A stretch of DNA of 42,214 bases, taken from assembly GCA_016930815.1 (NCBI GenBank), contig JAFGFZ010000093.1:1-42214 (forward strand). The letters are read 5' to 3'. The notes under the pieces were generated by a model. That model was not told where the DNA came from. It worked only from the letters and a program-made list of their open reading frames with translations, and made no database searches. How positions within the stretch are numbered: position 1 is the first letter of the stretch; every line of letters starts with the position of its first letter. Position numbers and translations under genes: made by a program. This DNA comes from Pirellulales bacterium. GTDB taxonomy: Bacteria > Planctomycetota > Planctomycetia > Pirellulales > Lacipirellulaceae. Positions 26,401 to 32,895 of this stretch are shown in pieces.

Positions 26401-26661
26401 CGTGAAGGGGGTTATCTTTCGGCGGATGATGCCGCATATTTCGACCGCAGCTATCGTTTTCAGCGGAGCGTCGAAGCACGGATCCGCCTGATGAATTCGG
26501 CCGGCCGTCACGAATTACCAACCGACGCGAAAGAGCTTGGCAAACTCGCGTTTTTACTGGGCTATGATGACCCCAACGAACTCGAACGTCAAGCGCTCGA
26601 AATCTTCCGCGAGAACCGGGCCCGGTTCAATCGCATCATCGACTTAGCTGCTCGACAGTGA
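23497..26661 (+). CDS. glnE: Bifunctional glutamine synthetase adenylyltransferase/adenylyl-removing enzyme
   Basis: GlnE adds AMP to glutamine synthetase when nitrogen is plentiful and removes it when nitrogen is scarce. At 1054 residues it is full length with both halves. The first nucleotidyltransferase motif is GKLGGIELNYSSDIDLIF (about 226-243) and the second is GKIGGREPNYHSDLDLVF (about 774-791), each followed by its helical domain (VKEGPGGIRDIEFVIQ and KRGPGGTVDIEFLVQ). All acidic catalytic residues are kept, so both activities are likely. It lies 53 bases after miaB on the same strand. No ribosome site is evident at the ATG. The gene ends 2 bases from the convergent FixJ-like gene. 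Confidence 0.96.
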   Translation: MSFDNLHLLLHASQPPSWLASLGVADRAAAQASLARMIRLGVPLDLMEGMIHQLSRELPRLADPDMALRNLEAFVEAARSRLALAALLDRDPEALPTLLPLFSASQHLSEVLARDPESYDLLRVTQGRPFARDHMVEEIVNEVNQLADRKLVLAALQRYKNRGMLRIAYGDIVRGHSVAQVTRQISYLAEAIVEAAYGFVRADLEEKLGVPREPDGTPTPFVVLALGKLGGIELNYSSDIDLIFIFRSDGQMDGRRPITHQEFFERLARELIRLLSESTVYGAVYKRVDLRLRPEGSRGPLACSLPYALAYYDSKGRTWERQAYLKARPIAGDKDLGHHLLRTLEPWIYRRFLSLADITGIKTLKRRLEKRAKQEAGNLRNVKEGPGGIRDIEFVIQFLQLLNGGELPAIRTGNTLESIARLEEAGCLTPDERAVLEPNYSMLRKLEHRLQIMFNLNTRMLPNDPEELHKLAVRMDYKGSKHRSVRELFEYDFERRTRGNREILRRLLHDPFSDEGDADPEIDLVNDPDPKEEQIEQVLRPYGFLDIPAAYENLMGLAQEPIRFLSTRRCRHFLASIAPRLLTAISKTPDPDGTLMMLCRVSDSLGGKAALWELLSQNNASMNLYVTLCTACPYLAGILTSHPGMVDELMDSLVLERLPTLGLLEAELAEVAKGAEDIGPVLHSFKSAQHLRVGVRDLLGKDDIQATHRALSDIAEACVRRIALVEQERLIAKFGQPIIGPFPPKNGHPDIADPIPSEIRHREGQPCEMIILALGKIGGREPNYHSDLDLVFLYEAEGQTVPSHHSMQPTTNAHFFSEMGQRIIRMATQSGSYGFLYEIDMRLRPTGKSGILAVPVEAFDRYFATGGGLLWERQALCKARVIYGSPAAAGWAMQVVAKAAYGPRWKPEDAKEIRSMRMKMESESNRNLKRGPGGTVDIEFLVQALQLKYGRDDPTIHVPGTLRAIDALREGGYLSADDAAYFDRSYRFQRSVEARIRLMNSAGRHELPTDAKELGKLAFLLGYDDPNELERQALEIFRENRARFNRIIDLAARQ

Positions 26662-26663
26662 TC

Positions 26664-27413
26664 TCAACGGCCAGCGTCCTCCTTGCGATCCGACGCCTTC
26701 CTGCGCTTGTCAGAACGAAGATCTTTTGTTGTCGAGGTCCGCCCGTGTGGGCCGCGGGGTATTCCGGTGTGCTGCGCTTCGAATGTCAGGCGCACCAACT
26801 CGGCAATACTTTGAGCTCCCATCTTCTTCATGATGTTGGACCGGCGAAGTTCCACTGTCCGGAGCGCCAAACCCAGCTCTTCTTTTATTTCCTTATTAGT
26901 CGTCCCTCGCAGAATATGGTTGAGGACCTCAAATTCAGAATCGGTCAGCTGGGCCAAGCGGTGCCGGATTTTGGTGATGCGCTGCCGTTTCGTGCTCTCC
27001 TCAAGAGACCGATGGACAGCCGCCCACAATGTGTCATCATCGTAAGGCTTTTCCAGAAACGTGACCGCGCCACCCTCCATGGCCTCAACTGCCGATTTCG
27101 CATTGCCATAGGCGGTAATGATAATCAGCGGGATATCCAATCCGAGACGGGTTAGCTCGTTCTGCAACGCGATACCGCTCATACCGGTCAAACGAAGATC
27201 GCAAATCAAACAGTCTGGCCAATTGCTTTCGACGATCTCTTCAAATTCATCCGTTGATAGGGTTCCCAATCGCTCCATGGAACATGCCAAGAAATCTTCG
27301 GCCGATGAGAAACTCGTTGCCTGGAGCCCGTGGGATGTGATCAATGCCTCCAAGGAAAGCCTAGCGGCAGGATCATCGTCGATAACAAATACTCTTGCCT
27401 TGTCGTGGTCCAT
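26664..27413 (-). CDS. FixJ-like response regulator with LuxR-type DNA-binding domain
   Basis: This is a 249-residue two-domain transcription regulator. The receiver has the acidic cluster Asp12-14, phospho-acceptor Asp72 in CDLRLTGMSG, Thr100 and Lys122 in LEKPYDD, the usual FixJ pattern. It carries about 14 extra residues (within SMERLGTLSTDEFEEIVESN) before the third strand. The helix-turn-helix is of GerE type (LTDSEFEVLNHI, then NKEIKEELGLALRTVELRRS, about 150-205). A basic unstructured tail closes the protein. The ATG has GAGGG about 7 bases ahead. No partner kinase is nearby. The stop codons of this gene and glnE are 2 bases apart. Confidence 0.9.
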   Translation of the reverse strand: MDHDKARVFVIDDDPAARLSLEALITSHGLQATSFSSAEDFLACSMERLGTLSTDEFEEIVESNWPDCLICDLRLTGMSGIALQNELTRLGLDIPLIIITAYGNAKSAVEAMEGGAVTFLEKPYDDDTLWAAVHRSLEESTKRQRITKIRHRLAQLTDSEFEVLNHILRGTTNKEIKEELGLALRTVELRRSNIMKKMGAQSIAELVRLTFEAQHTGIPRGPHGRTSTTKDLRSDKRRKASDRKEDAGR

Positions 27414-27748
27414 GTGAATTCCCTCTCCCTACGGTTAGAGGTTTGGGGGGAACTCCCTCGGAAAGCCGTATTATACAACCACACTGGATGATTTGCACGC
27501 AAATATTGATTTACTGCCGATTTCCGTGTGCAATTCCTCTAGGAAAGGGCTCGGCCAGATATGGATTCTGGCCGAGTCGTAAGGGTTCTTGCGGTTTCCT
27601 TGTCCTGGACACACCGTACCTGGAAGTTGTCCGAGATCCCAATGCTCTGTCAAGTTTCAATTTGGGGTAACTGTGCTCGTTCAAGGGTGATATGCCACGG
27701 TCTGGCGACCGTGGCTCCCCCAAGATGGAAAGTTGGCCGAGCACTAGA
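27414..27748. other. Intergenic region between the FixJ-like and BBP7-like genes
   Basis: This is 335 bases with no credible gene. The only clear structure is the perfect hairpin at 27694-27715 near the end of the BBP7-like gene. The remainder should hold the promoter of the FixJ-like gene, but I see no good -35/-10 pair. Confidence 0.55.
27694..27715. repeat. Perfect 9-bp hairpin with GGTC-TGGC-GACC core
   Basis: GCCACGGTC (27694-27702) and GACCGTGGC (27707-27715) pair perfectly around the loop TGGC. It begins 34 bases past the BBP7-like stop and could end or stabilise that transcript, but there is no T-run. The GGTC-N4-GACC core is the same as in the repeats at 39015-39142. Confidence 0.6.
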
Positions 27749-29338
27749 TCAATAAACCAACTCCACACCAAATTGGGCACCATGGAGGATCATCGAGCCA
27801 TTGGAGTCAATGACGCCAACAGCAGCCGTATCCGCAAAGTACATGGGGATCTGATTGGACGGTAAAGCAACACCCGAAACACCGATGACCCGATAGCCGC
27901 CATAAACCTGCCAGTGCTCAGCGAATTGATAGGTCACACCGAGTCGCAACTCGCCCAGCATCGCAAAATCATCCTTCGTGGATTCCACATCAAAATTCTG
28001 CCCAGCGTATGGCTCGCCAGGCGCCACCACCGCGAACCCACCCTCGCCCCAGATCAACGATCTGTGCTGGATATGGTTGTTGTAGATTCCGTATTTCCCG
28101 TCGCAGTAAACGGATAGGCGGTTGGTCAAACGATAGTTCGCGGCGCAACCGAGTTGGAATCCAAATAAATGATTTTTGGTATCGATATCGTAAAACAATT
28201 CATCTTCATTGCTTCCAAACGTGGTGTCGGCGTCATCGGTATCTAAATCGAGCCATTCCGCAATCCGCATATAGCGGAAACCCGCCGAGGCAACAATCGA
28301 GAATCGGGGAATGCATGGGACAGAACAGGGATCCCAGTTATTCCCGTAGGCATTGATCCCCCGGGCACCGAGTCCGCCAATCCCGTAGCCATAGCCGCCG
28401 ATCATCGGGCCGTAGGGCCCGACGCCAACGGACATCGGGAAATAGAAGAGGTTCATTTCCAGGTTTTGAGCCTCGAAATAGCGAAAGACACGGTGCATCT
28501 GGGCATCGTTATACCAGTCGTTCACGGGACCCGAAATGGTACCATTGTCATATTCCAGACCGGTGAAATCGATCATGGAGTTCAGCGCGCCGGCAACTTC
28601 GGCGCTGGTCACAACCTCCTGGCCCGACTCTCCATAGAGGCCCCAAGCAACGAATTCCCAAGCAAGAGGATGACAGGCAAATGTACTCCCCACCCGGAGT
28701 TCATTGCCACCCTGCCAACCGGGCGACGCATCGCGGATACTTAATAGTTGCTGGTCCGCGGCGCTATCGATCCAAGTCATTGAGAATCCATTCTCGTCGT
28801 CACGCGTCATGACCAGGCCATAAATGCCACCAAACCAGTGCCGGCAACCTCCACCACATCCACAACCACCCCGCCGATAGGCACGCCGAATTATCTCACA
28901 AGAATCATCCGTTCCTTGACAACCTCCGGGGCAGTTCGGCCCGTTGAAGATTTGGCCAGGAACGGCAAAGGAATACGGCACAGCAAGCGGCATCGCAGGT
29001 GGCATAACACCATTCGAAGCGGAATCTGGTGGCACCGCGGGCAGAGCGGGCTCGGGCACAGCAGGTGGTTCCGCAACGGGGCCGGTCTGGGCCACCCGGG
29101 CGGGCAGGGAACCCGCATAGGTGACCGGGTGGGGATAACTGGTGGCTGGATAGCCACTTGGTGCTATGGAACTGGATACCGGGGGAACTGTAGAACCGGC
29201 GACTGGATAGCCGCCCATCGAGGAAACAGGGGGAGCGCCATAATATGGCTGCTGGGCAAAAGTAAGGTCCGTGGTCAGCGCCAAGACAAGGCAACTTGTC
29301 CATATGGCACTAGGCACTAATAAACGTTGCAAGGCCAT
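27749..29338 (-). CDS. BBP7-type outer-membrane beta-barrel protein
   Basis: This is a 529-residue predicted outer-membrane protein. After a signal peptide (VPSAIWTSCLVLALTTDLTFAQQ) comes a Pro/Ser/Gly-rich stretch of about 100 residues. A short Cys/Gly-rich motif (RRGGCGCGGGCRHWFGG) and a barrel-like C-terminal region follow, with alternating aromatic strands (for example GVTYQFAEHWQVYGGYRVIG) and an ending in aromatic residue-rich ELVY. This is the pattern of planctomycete BBP7 proteins, whose function is unknown. The ATG has AGGAG 7 bases ahead. It is a single-gene unit. Confidence 0.8.
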   Translation of the reverse strand: MALQRLLVPSAIWTSCLVLALTTDLTFAQQPYYGAPPVSSMGGYPVAGSTVPPVSSSIAPSGYPATSYPHPVTYAGSLPARVAQTGPVAEPPAVPEPALPAVPPDSASNGVMPPAMPLAVPYSFAVPGQIFNGPNCPGGCQGTDDSCEIIRRAYRRGGCGCGGGCRHWFGGIYGLVMTRDDENGFSMTWIDSAADQQLLSIRDASPGWQGGNELRVGSTFACHPLAWEFVAWGLYGESGQEVVTSAEVAGALNSMIDFTGLEYDNGTISGPVNDWYNDAQMHRVFRYFEAQNLEMNLFYFPMSVGVGPYGPMIGGYGYGIGGLGARGINAYGNNWDPCSVPCIPRFSIVASAGFRYMRIAEWLDLDTDDADTTFGSNEDELFYDIDTKNHLFGFQLGCAANYRLTNRLSVYCDGKYGIYNNHIQHRSLIWGEGGFAVVAPGEPYAGQNFDVESTKDDFAMLGELRLGVTYQFAEHWQVYGGYRVIGVSGVALPSNQIPMYFADTAAVGVIDSNGSMILHGAQFGVELVY

Positions 29339-29824
29339 CTGAAGTCTCCTATTTCCATGGAGGGTTAAGAATCCTTAAGGAAGCGGGGATTTAAAATTGG
29401 TCCACCGCTCCGACATTATTAAATGGCACATTGGATGGAGAGCGTATCTCTGATGGATCGTTTCCATCCTTCTCTTGCATCGACGTTCACCTGGCATCGG
29501 GTTCCACAATAGCCGATTGTGTGGCAGATTTTTTCAAGATCCTCTGGTTCATTTGAAGTAATTACTGTTTCTGGAACGGAATGCCTTGCGCCACCAGAAA
29601 AGTTTGCCCGTGCTACTTAGCCCACATATTTTATGAACTTTCGGCTGAGCGCCCGCCATGGTTCCGGCTGTTTCCGGAAAACCACATGCGATCCGAGGGA
29701 ATGATGCCTTTTAGCGACAATGAAATGGTTGATCCGGCCGGATTTTTTCAACCTAATGTCAAGTAATTCAAGAAGTTGAATCCATTAGGTTGTTCCATTT
29801 CTCTTTCCAGGCGCACGCAATGCA
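29339..29824. other. Divergent region between the BBP7-like gene and a small membrane protein gene
   Basis: This is 486 bases. It contains the ribosome site of the BBP7-like gene and the two-tier hairpin at 29749-29792. A 61-codon plus-strand frame at 29581-29766 has no ribosome site or protein-like features, so I do not call it. No good promoter pair was found. Confidence 0.5.
29749..29792 (+). promoter_or_regulatory. Two-tier hairpin upstream of a small membrane protein gene
   Basis: The outer stem CAACCTAATG (29749-29758) pairs perfectly with CATTAGGTTG (29783-29792). The inner stem ATTCAA (29766-29771) pairs with TTGAAT (29776-29781) around a GAAG loop. A 7-base bulge on one side and 1 base on the other separate them. 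A pyrimidine-rich stretch follows on the plus side, and the next start codon is 32 bases downstream. It could be an attenuator or a regulator binding site; the role is unknown. Confidence 0.5.
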
Positions 29825-30193
29825 ATGAGGTTCTCTACAAGTTCCCCTCGGACTAGAGGCCTTAGCGTGCGTTATGTTTTTCTAATACTTTTCGTTCTTT
29901 ATATGTTTTTTCACATAGCATGTGGCTGGACGGCCATTCCGGCCGAATCACCCGACGATGGGAATGTTTGGGTTCGTACGGTGGACGGCTGGGAGAAATC
30001 GTCGAGCTGGCGGATTCGAAGCCCCTTGCCTGCCGCGCTCCATCCACTTATTTTCGCCACGTTCGAGTTGTTGGCTGCACTTCTTGCACTCATCGGTCTA
30101 TCGGCCGATAAGAACCAATCATACACGCTCGACCAGGTTCCCACTCACGCGCCGAATCAACCGGCGCATCTCGAGCACACTTATCGTCGATAG
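29825..30193 (+). CDS. Small predicted membrane protein, unknown function
   Basis: This is a 122-residue protein with two hydrophobic segments, about 17-35 (YVFLILFVLYMFFHIACGW) and 73-92 (LHPLIFATFELLAALLALIG). Between them lies a polar loop containing VRTVDGWEKSSSW. The even spacing of hydrophobic and charged parts looks like a real protein, and I believe similar WxRTxDGWE proteins occur in planctomycetes, though I cannot check this here. The basic N-terminus (SSPRTRGLSVR) precedes the first helix. Its last 25 codons overlap the convergent dprA 3' end by 75 bases. No clear ribosome site stands before the ATG. Confidence 0.6.
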   Translation: MRFSTSSPRTRGLSVRYVFLILFVLYMFFHIACGWTAIPAESPDDGNVWVRTVDGWEKSSSWRIRSPLPAALHPLIFATFELLAALLALIGLSADKNQSYTLDQVPTHAPNQPAHLEHTYRR

Positions 30194-31255
30194 GACACGG
30201 TGCACAGGCAGACCACAGAGTGCCGTTACTGTATCGATCATGGTCGGCGTCGTATCGATGGCCTGCAGAACCTGCTGCTCGATCTCGTTGAGTTTCAACT
30301 CGGCCGGGTGTCGGACAGTTCTTCCATCCCCGCGGGGAGTTGTTTCGACGAGTGGTCCCAGTTCATCCAGGATATCATCGACGGATTCGACGAGTGTTGC
30401 TCCATCACGAATCAATTGATGGCAGCCCCGCGATTGTCGCTGATCCACGCGGCCAGGGACGGCAAAGACGTCGCGGCCCTGTTCCATGGCGTGGCGCGCG
30501 GTGATCAAGGCACCGCTTCGGTGGGCCGCCTCGACGACAATCACACCCAGCGACAATCCGCTGATGATCCGGTTCCGCTGGGGGAACATACCGGACAAGG
30601 GCTCCATCCTAGGCGGCTGTTCGCTGAGGAGTGCTCCACCGGCAGCGACGATCGCGTCGGCCAATGGCACATGTTCCGGGGGGTAGATGTTGACCAGACC
30701 GCTGGCGAGAATCGCGATGGTTCGTCCGCCAGCAGCCAGAGCGCCTCGGTGCGCCGCCCCGTCGATTCCCCGTGCCAGCCCGCTAACCACAGTGATTCCA
30801 GCCCGCGCCAAGCCACTGGCCAGACGCTCCGCCTGAACCAAGCCGTATCGCGACGCATGGCGCATCCCAACGATTCCCACAGCCAGCCGATCCGATGGCA
30901 GGATCTGTCCACGCACGAACAGGAGGCCCGGCGGGTCGTGGATCTCCGCCAAGAGCCTCGGAAAATCGTCATCCGTATCCAGCATCAACCGTAAACCGTG
31001 CTGGCTGGCAATCCGGAGTTCCGCCTCCACATCGATTGTCTCTTCCGCCGCGGCGATTCGTTTCGCCAAGGTGGGCCCAATCCCCCGGACGCGGCACAGT
31101 TCACTCGGCGCTGCGGCTAGGATTGCAGCCGGTGTTCCAAAATGCGACAGAAGTTCCCTGCGCAGGAGCGGGCCGACTCCTGAGACCATGGCCAAGCGAA
31201 CTGCCGAAATCACGTCTTGGGAAAAGGACTCGGCGGAAGCATCGGATTCGCTCAT
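30119..31255 (-). CDS. dprA: DNA-processing protein DprA (Smf)
   Basis: DprA protects incoming single-stranded DNA and loads RecA during natural transformation. In 378 residues it has an N-terminal helix-hairpin-helix region (LCRVRGIGPTLAKRIAAAEE) and the Rossmann-like core with GMRHASRYG, VSGLARGIDGAAHRGAL and FPQRNRIISGLS. DVFAVPGR and RGCHQLIRDGA follow, and a C-terminal winged-helix domain comes last (about 315-375). Full length and intact. It follows aroB by 18 bases and is probably co-transcribed. A ribosome site, AGAGGGC, lies about 8 bases before the ATG. Its 3' end overlaps the small membrane protein gene on the other strand. No other competence genes are in the window. Confidence 0.94.
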   Translation of the reverse strand: MSESDASAESFSQDVISAVRLAMVSGVGPLLRRELLSHFGTPAAILAAAPSELCRVRGIGPTLAKRIAAAEETIDVEAELRIASQHGLRLMLDTDDDFPRLLAEIHDPPGLLFVRGQILPSDRLAVGIVGMRHASRYGLVQAERLASGLARAGITVVSGLARGIDGAAHRGALAAGGRTIAILASGLVNIYPPEHVPLADAIVAAGGALLSEQPPRMEPLSGMFPQRNRIISGLSLGVIVVEAAHRSGALITARHAMEQGRDVFAVPGRVDQRQSRGCHQLIRDGATLVESVDDILDELGPLVETTPRGDGRTVRHPAELKLNEIEQQVLQAIDTTPTMIDTVTALCGLPVHRVLSTISVLEMRRLIRRVSGNLVERV

Positions 31256-31273
31256 CTCCTTGTGCCCTCTGAA

Positions 31274-32362
31274 TCATGCGTTCATGGACGCCAGGATCGC
31301 GTCGGTTGGCACATGACCAACCAGATCAACATCACCCAACCGGGATGGAAGCACAAATCGCATCTGGCCCTCCGCGACTTTCTTGTCCCGGCGCATCAGA
31401 TGGAGCACATCGTTTGGGTTCACCTCCGGCAAGTCCGTCGGCAATTTTAGACGACGCAGCAATCTGGCCTGCCGGTCGACAACCGCTGCATCGATCCGTC
31501 CCAACCGCGCGGCCAGCCGCGCGGCGCATTGCATGCCGATCGCCACGCCTTCGCCATGCAAGAGCCGTTCGTACCCGGTGGCTGCTTCGAGTGCATGACC
31601 AAAGGTGTGCCCATAGTTCAACACGGCCCGCCGGCCCGATTCTTCCCGTTCATCCGTTTCGACAATATCCGCTTTCAGCTGGCACGAACGGGCAATGATG
31701 TGGATCAGTGTTTCCGGCGCGCGAGCCAGGATCGCATCGGTGTTCTGTTCAAGAAATTCAAAGAACTCCTTATCGAGGATCACTCCGTATTTGACCACTT
31801 CCGCCAGACCGGCGATATACTCGCGCTCAGGGAGTGTCGCCAGGACATCGACATCGATCAACACGCCTAGCGGTTGCCAAAATGTGCCAACGATATTCTT
31901 TGCCTCGGGTAAGTTCACCCCTGTCTTGCCTCCCACCGAACTGTCGACCTGGGCAAGAAGCGTTGTCGGCACTTGGATGAGGTCAAGGCCCCGGGCAAAC
32001 GTCGATGCCACAAATCCGGCCAGATCGCCCACAACACCACCGCCCACCGCGAGGACCAGCGACTGGCGGTCCGTCGCCGCATCCAGCATGACCTGCCATA
32101 GCTCCGCAGCCACTTCAGGTGATTTGCTGGGCTCACCCGGCTCGATCGTCAATATGTTCACATCCAGCTCTTGTTCAGAAAGCCGTTCGGCTATCGGATC
32201 GGCATACAAGGCTTCGACATTCGAGTCGGTCACGACAACGACGTGCATCGCCGGCCGACAATGACGCACAAATGCATCCACTCCACAAAGGAGCCCGGTG
32301 CCGATCTGGATATCGTAGCCCCGCCGGGCCAACCGAACTTGGACGGTCGTTGCTGTCGCCAT
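31274..32362 (-). CDS. aroB: 3-Dehydroquinate synthase
   Basis: AroB is the second enzyme of the shikimate pathway and closes the ring of DAHP to 3-dehydroquinate with NAD and a metal. The 362-residue length is normal. Typical motifs are present: AVGGGVVGDLAGFVASTFARG (written in part as GGGVVGDLAGF), QVPTTLLAQVDSSVGGKTGV, NYGHTFGHALE and HGEGVAIGM, which include the metal-binding Glu and His residues. dprA follows after 18 bases. A candidate promoter lies at 32466-32494. feoA is divergent. Confidence 0.96.
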   Translation of the reverse strand: MATATTVQVRLARRGYDIQIGTGLLCGVDAFVRHCRPAMHVVVVTDSNVEALYADPIAERLSEQELDVNILTIEPGEPSKSPEVAAELWQVMLDAATDRQSLVLAVGGGVVGDLAGFVASTFARGLDLIQVPTTLLAQVDSSVGGKTGVNLPEAKNIVGTFWQPLGVLIDVDVLATLPEREYIAGLAEVVKYGVILDKEFFEFLEQNTDAILARAPETLIHIIARSCQLKADIVETDEREESGRRAVLNYGHTFGHALEAATGYERLLHGEGVAIGMQCAARLAARLGRIDAAVVDRQARLLRRLKLPTDLPEVNPNDVLHLMRRDKKVAEGQMRFVLPSRLGDVDLVGHVPTDAILASMNA

Positions 32363-32465
32363 GAAATAATGTCTCTCGTTTATCTTGAAATGGATTTTTC
32401 CTAACCATGGAGTGTCTCCGTTTGTGATCCGCCGTCAAGAGGCGGCTGGGTGCAATTTCTTGTGG

Positions 32466-32494
32466 GTAATGAACTTAGCTCACGGAGTTGTCAA
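32466..32494 (-). promoter_or_regulatory. Candidate promoter of aroB-dprA
   Basis: On the minus strand a perfect TTGACA (32494-32489) and CATTAC (32471-32466) are 17 bases apart. The -10 box matches only 3 of 6 bases, so the call rests on the -35 box and spacing. The leader would be about 95 bases. Confidence 0.3.
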
Positions 32495-32568
32495 TCAACG
32501 AAACCCAAATCCACGAAAAATTGTCTGTCGAACCAAAGATCTCGTGCGTTTTTTATCGTTATCCCCCG

Positions 32569-32629
32569 TTGCACAATGGTTCGGAATGAAGTACGATACG
32601 AATGACGTTATTGAGACTGAATCTCGTTC
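32569..32629 (+). promoter_or_regulatory. Possible feoA promoter with Fur-like site
   Basis: TTGCAC (32569-32574) and TACGAT (32592-32597) are 17 bases apart. Just downstream, TTGAGACTGAATCTCG (32611-32626) resembles common Fur boxes of the form GAGAATGATTCTC, matching 11 of 13 bases. Fur with iron bound here would block transcription of the iron importer. Both boxes are weak and the regulator is inferred from the genes controlled. Confidence 0.35.
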
Positions 32630-32647
32630 TCGTTCAAGGCTTCCACG

Positions 32648-32875
32648 GTGCCCAACTTGCTACCCATCCACGTTCTCATGACGGGCCAGACTGGATCTGT
32701 CCAGAAGATCATTGGGAATGCAAATGTTGTCCACCGACTTGCCGAACTGGGGATACGGTCGGGTGCCCGGCTGGAAATTGTCCAACATGGGAGCCCCTGT
32801 ATTATCCGGCTCAATGATAGCAAATATTGCTTCCGCGACACGGATTCCATTAATGTGCTCGTGCAAGTGGATTAA
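32648..32875 (+). CDS. feoA: Ferrous iron transport protein A
   Basis: FeoA is a small SH3-like cytoplasmic protein needed for full activity of FeoB. At 75 residues it has the family length, with the central RLAELGIRSGARLEIVQ block and the terminal DTDSINVLVQ strand typical of FeoA. The start is GTG at 32648 with a weak AAGG about 10 bases ahead. feoB begins 20 bases downstream, so the two form an operon. A Fur-like site stands upstream. Confidence 0.9.
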   Translation: MPNLLPIHVLMTGQTGSVQKIIGNANVVHRLAELGIRSGARLEIVQHGSPCIIRLNDSKYCFRDTDSINVLVQVD

Positions 32876-32895
32876 AGGCCTCATCCATACCCTCC

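Noticed and set aside
29581-29766. 61-codon plus-strand frame in the BBP7 divergent region
   Set aside because: No ribosome site, no recognisable motif, and it runs into the nested hairpin.
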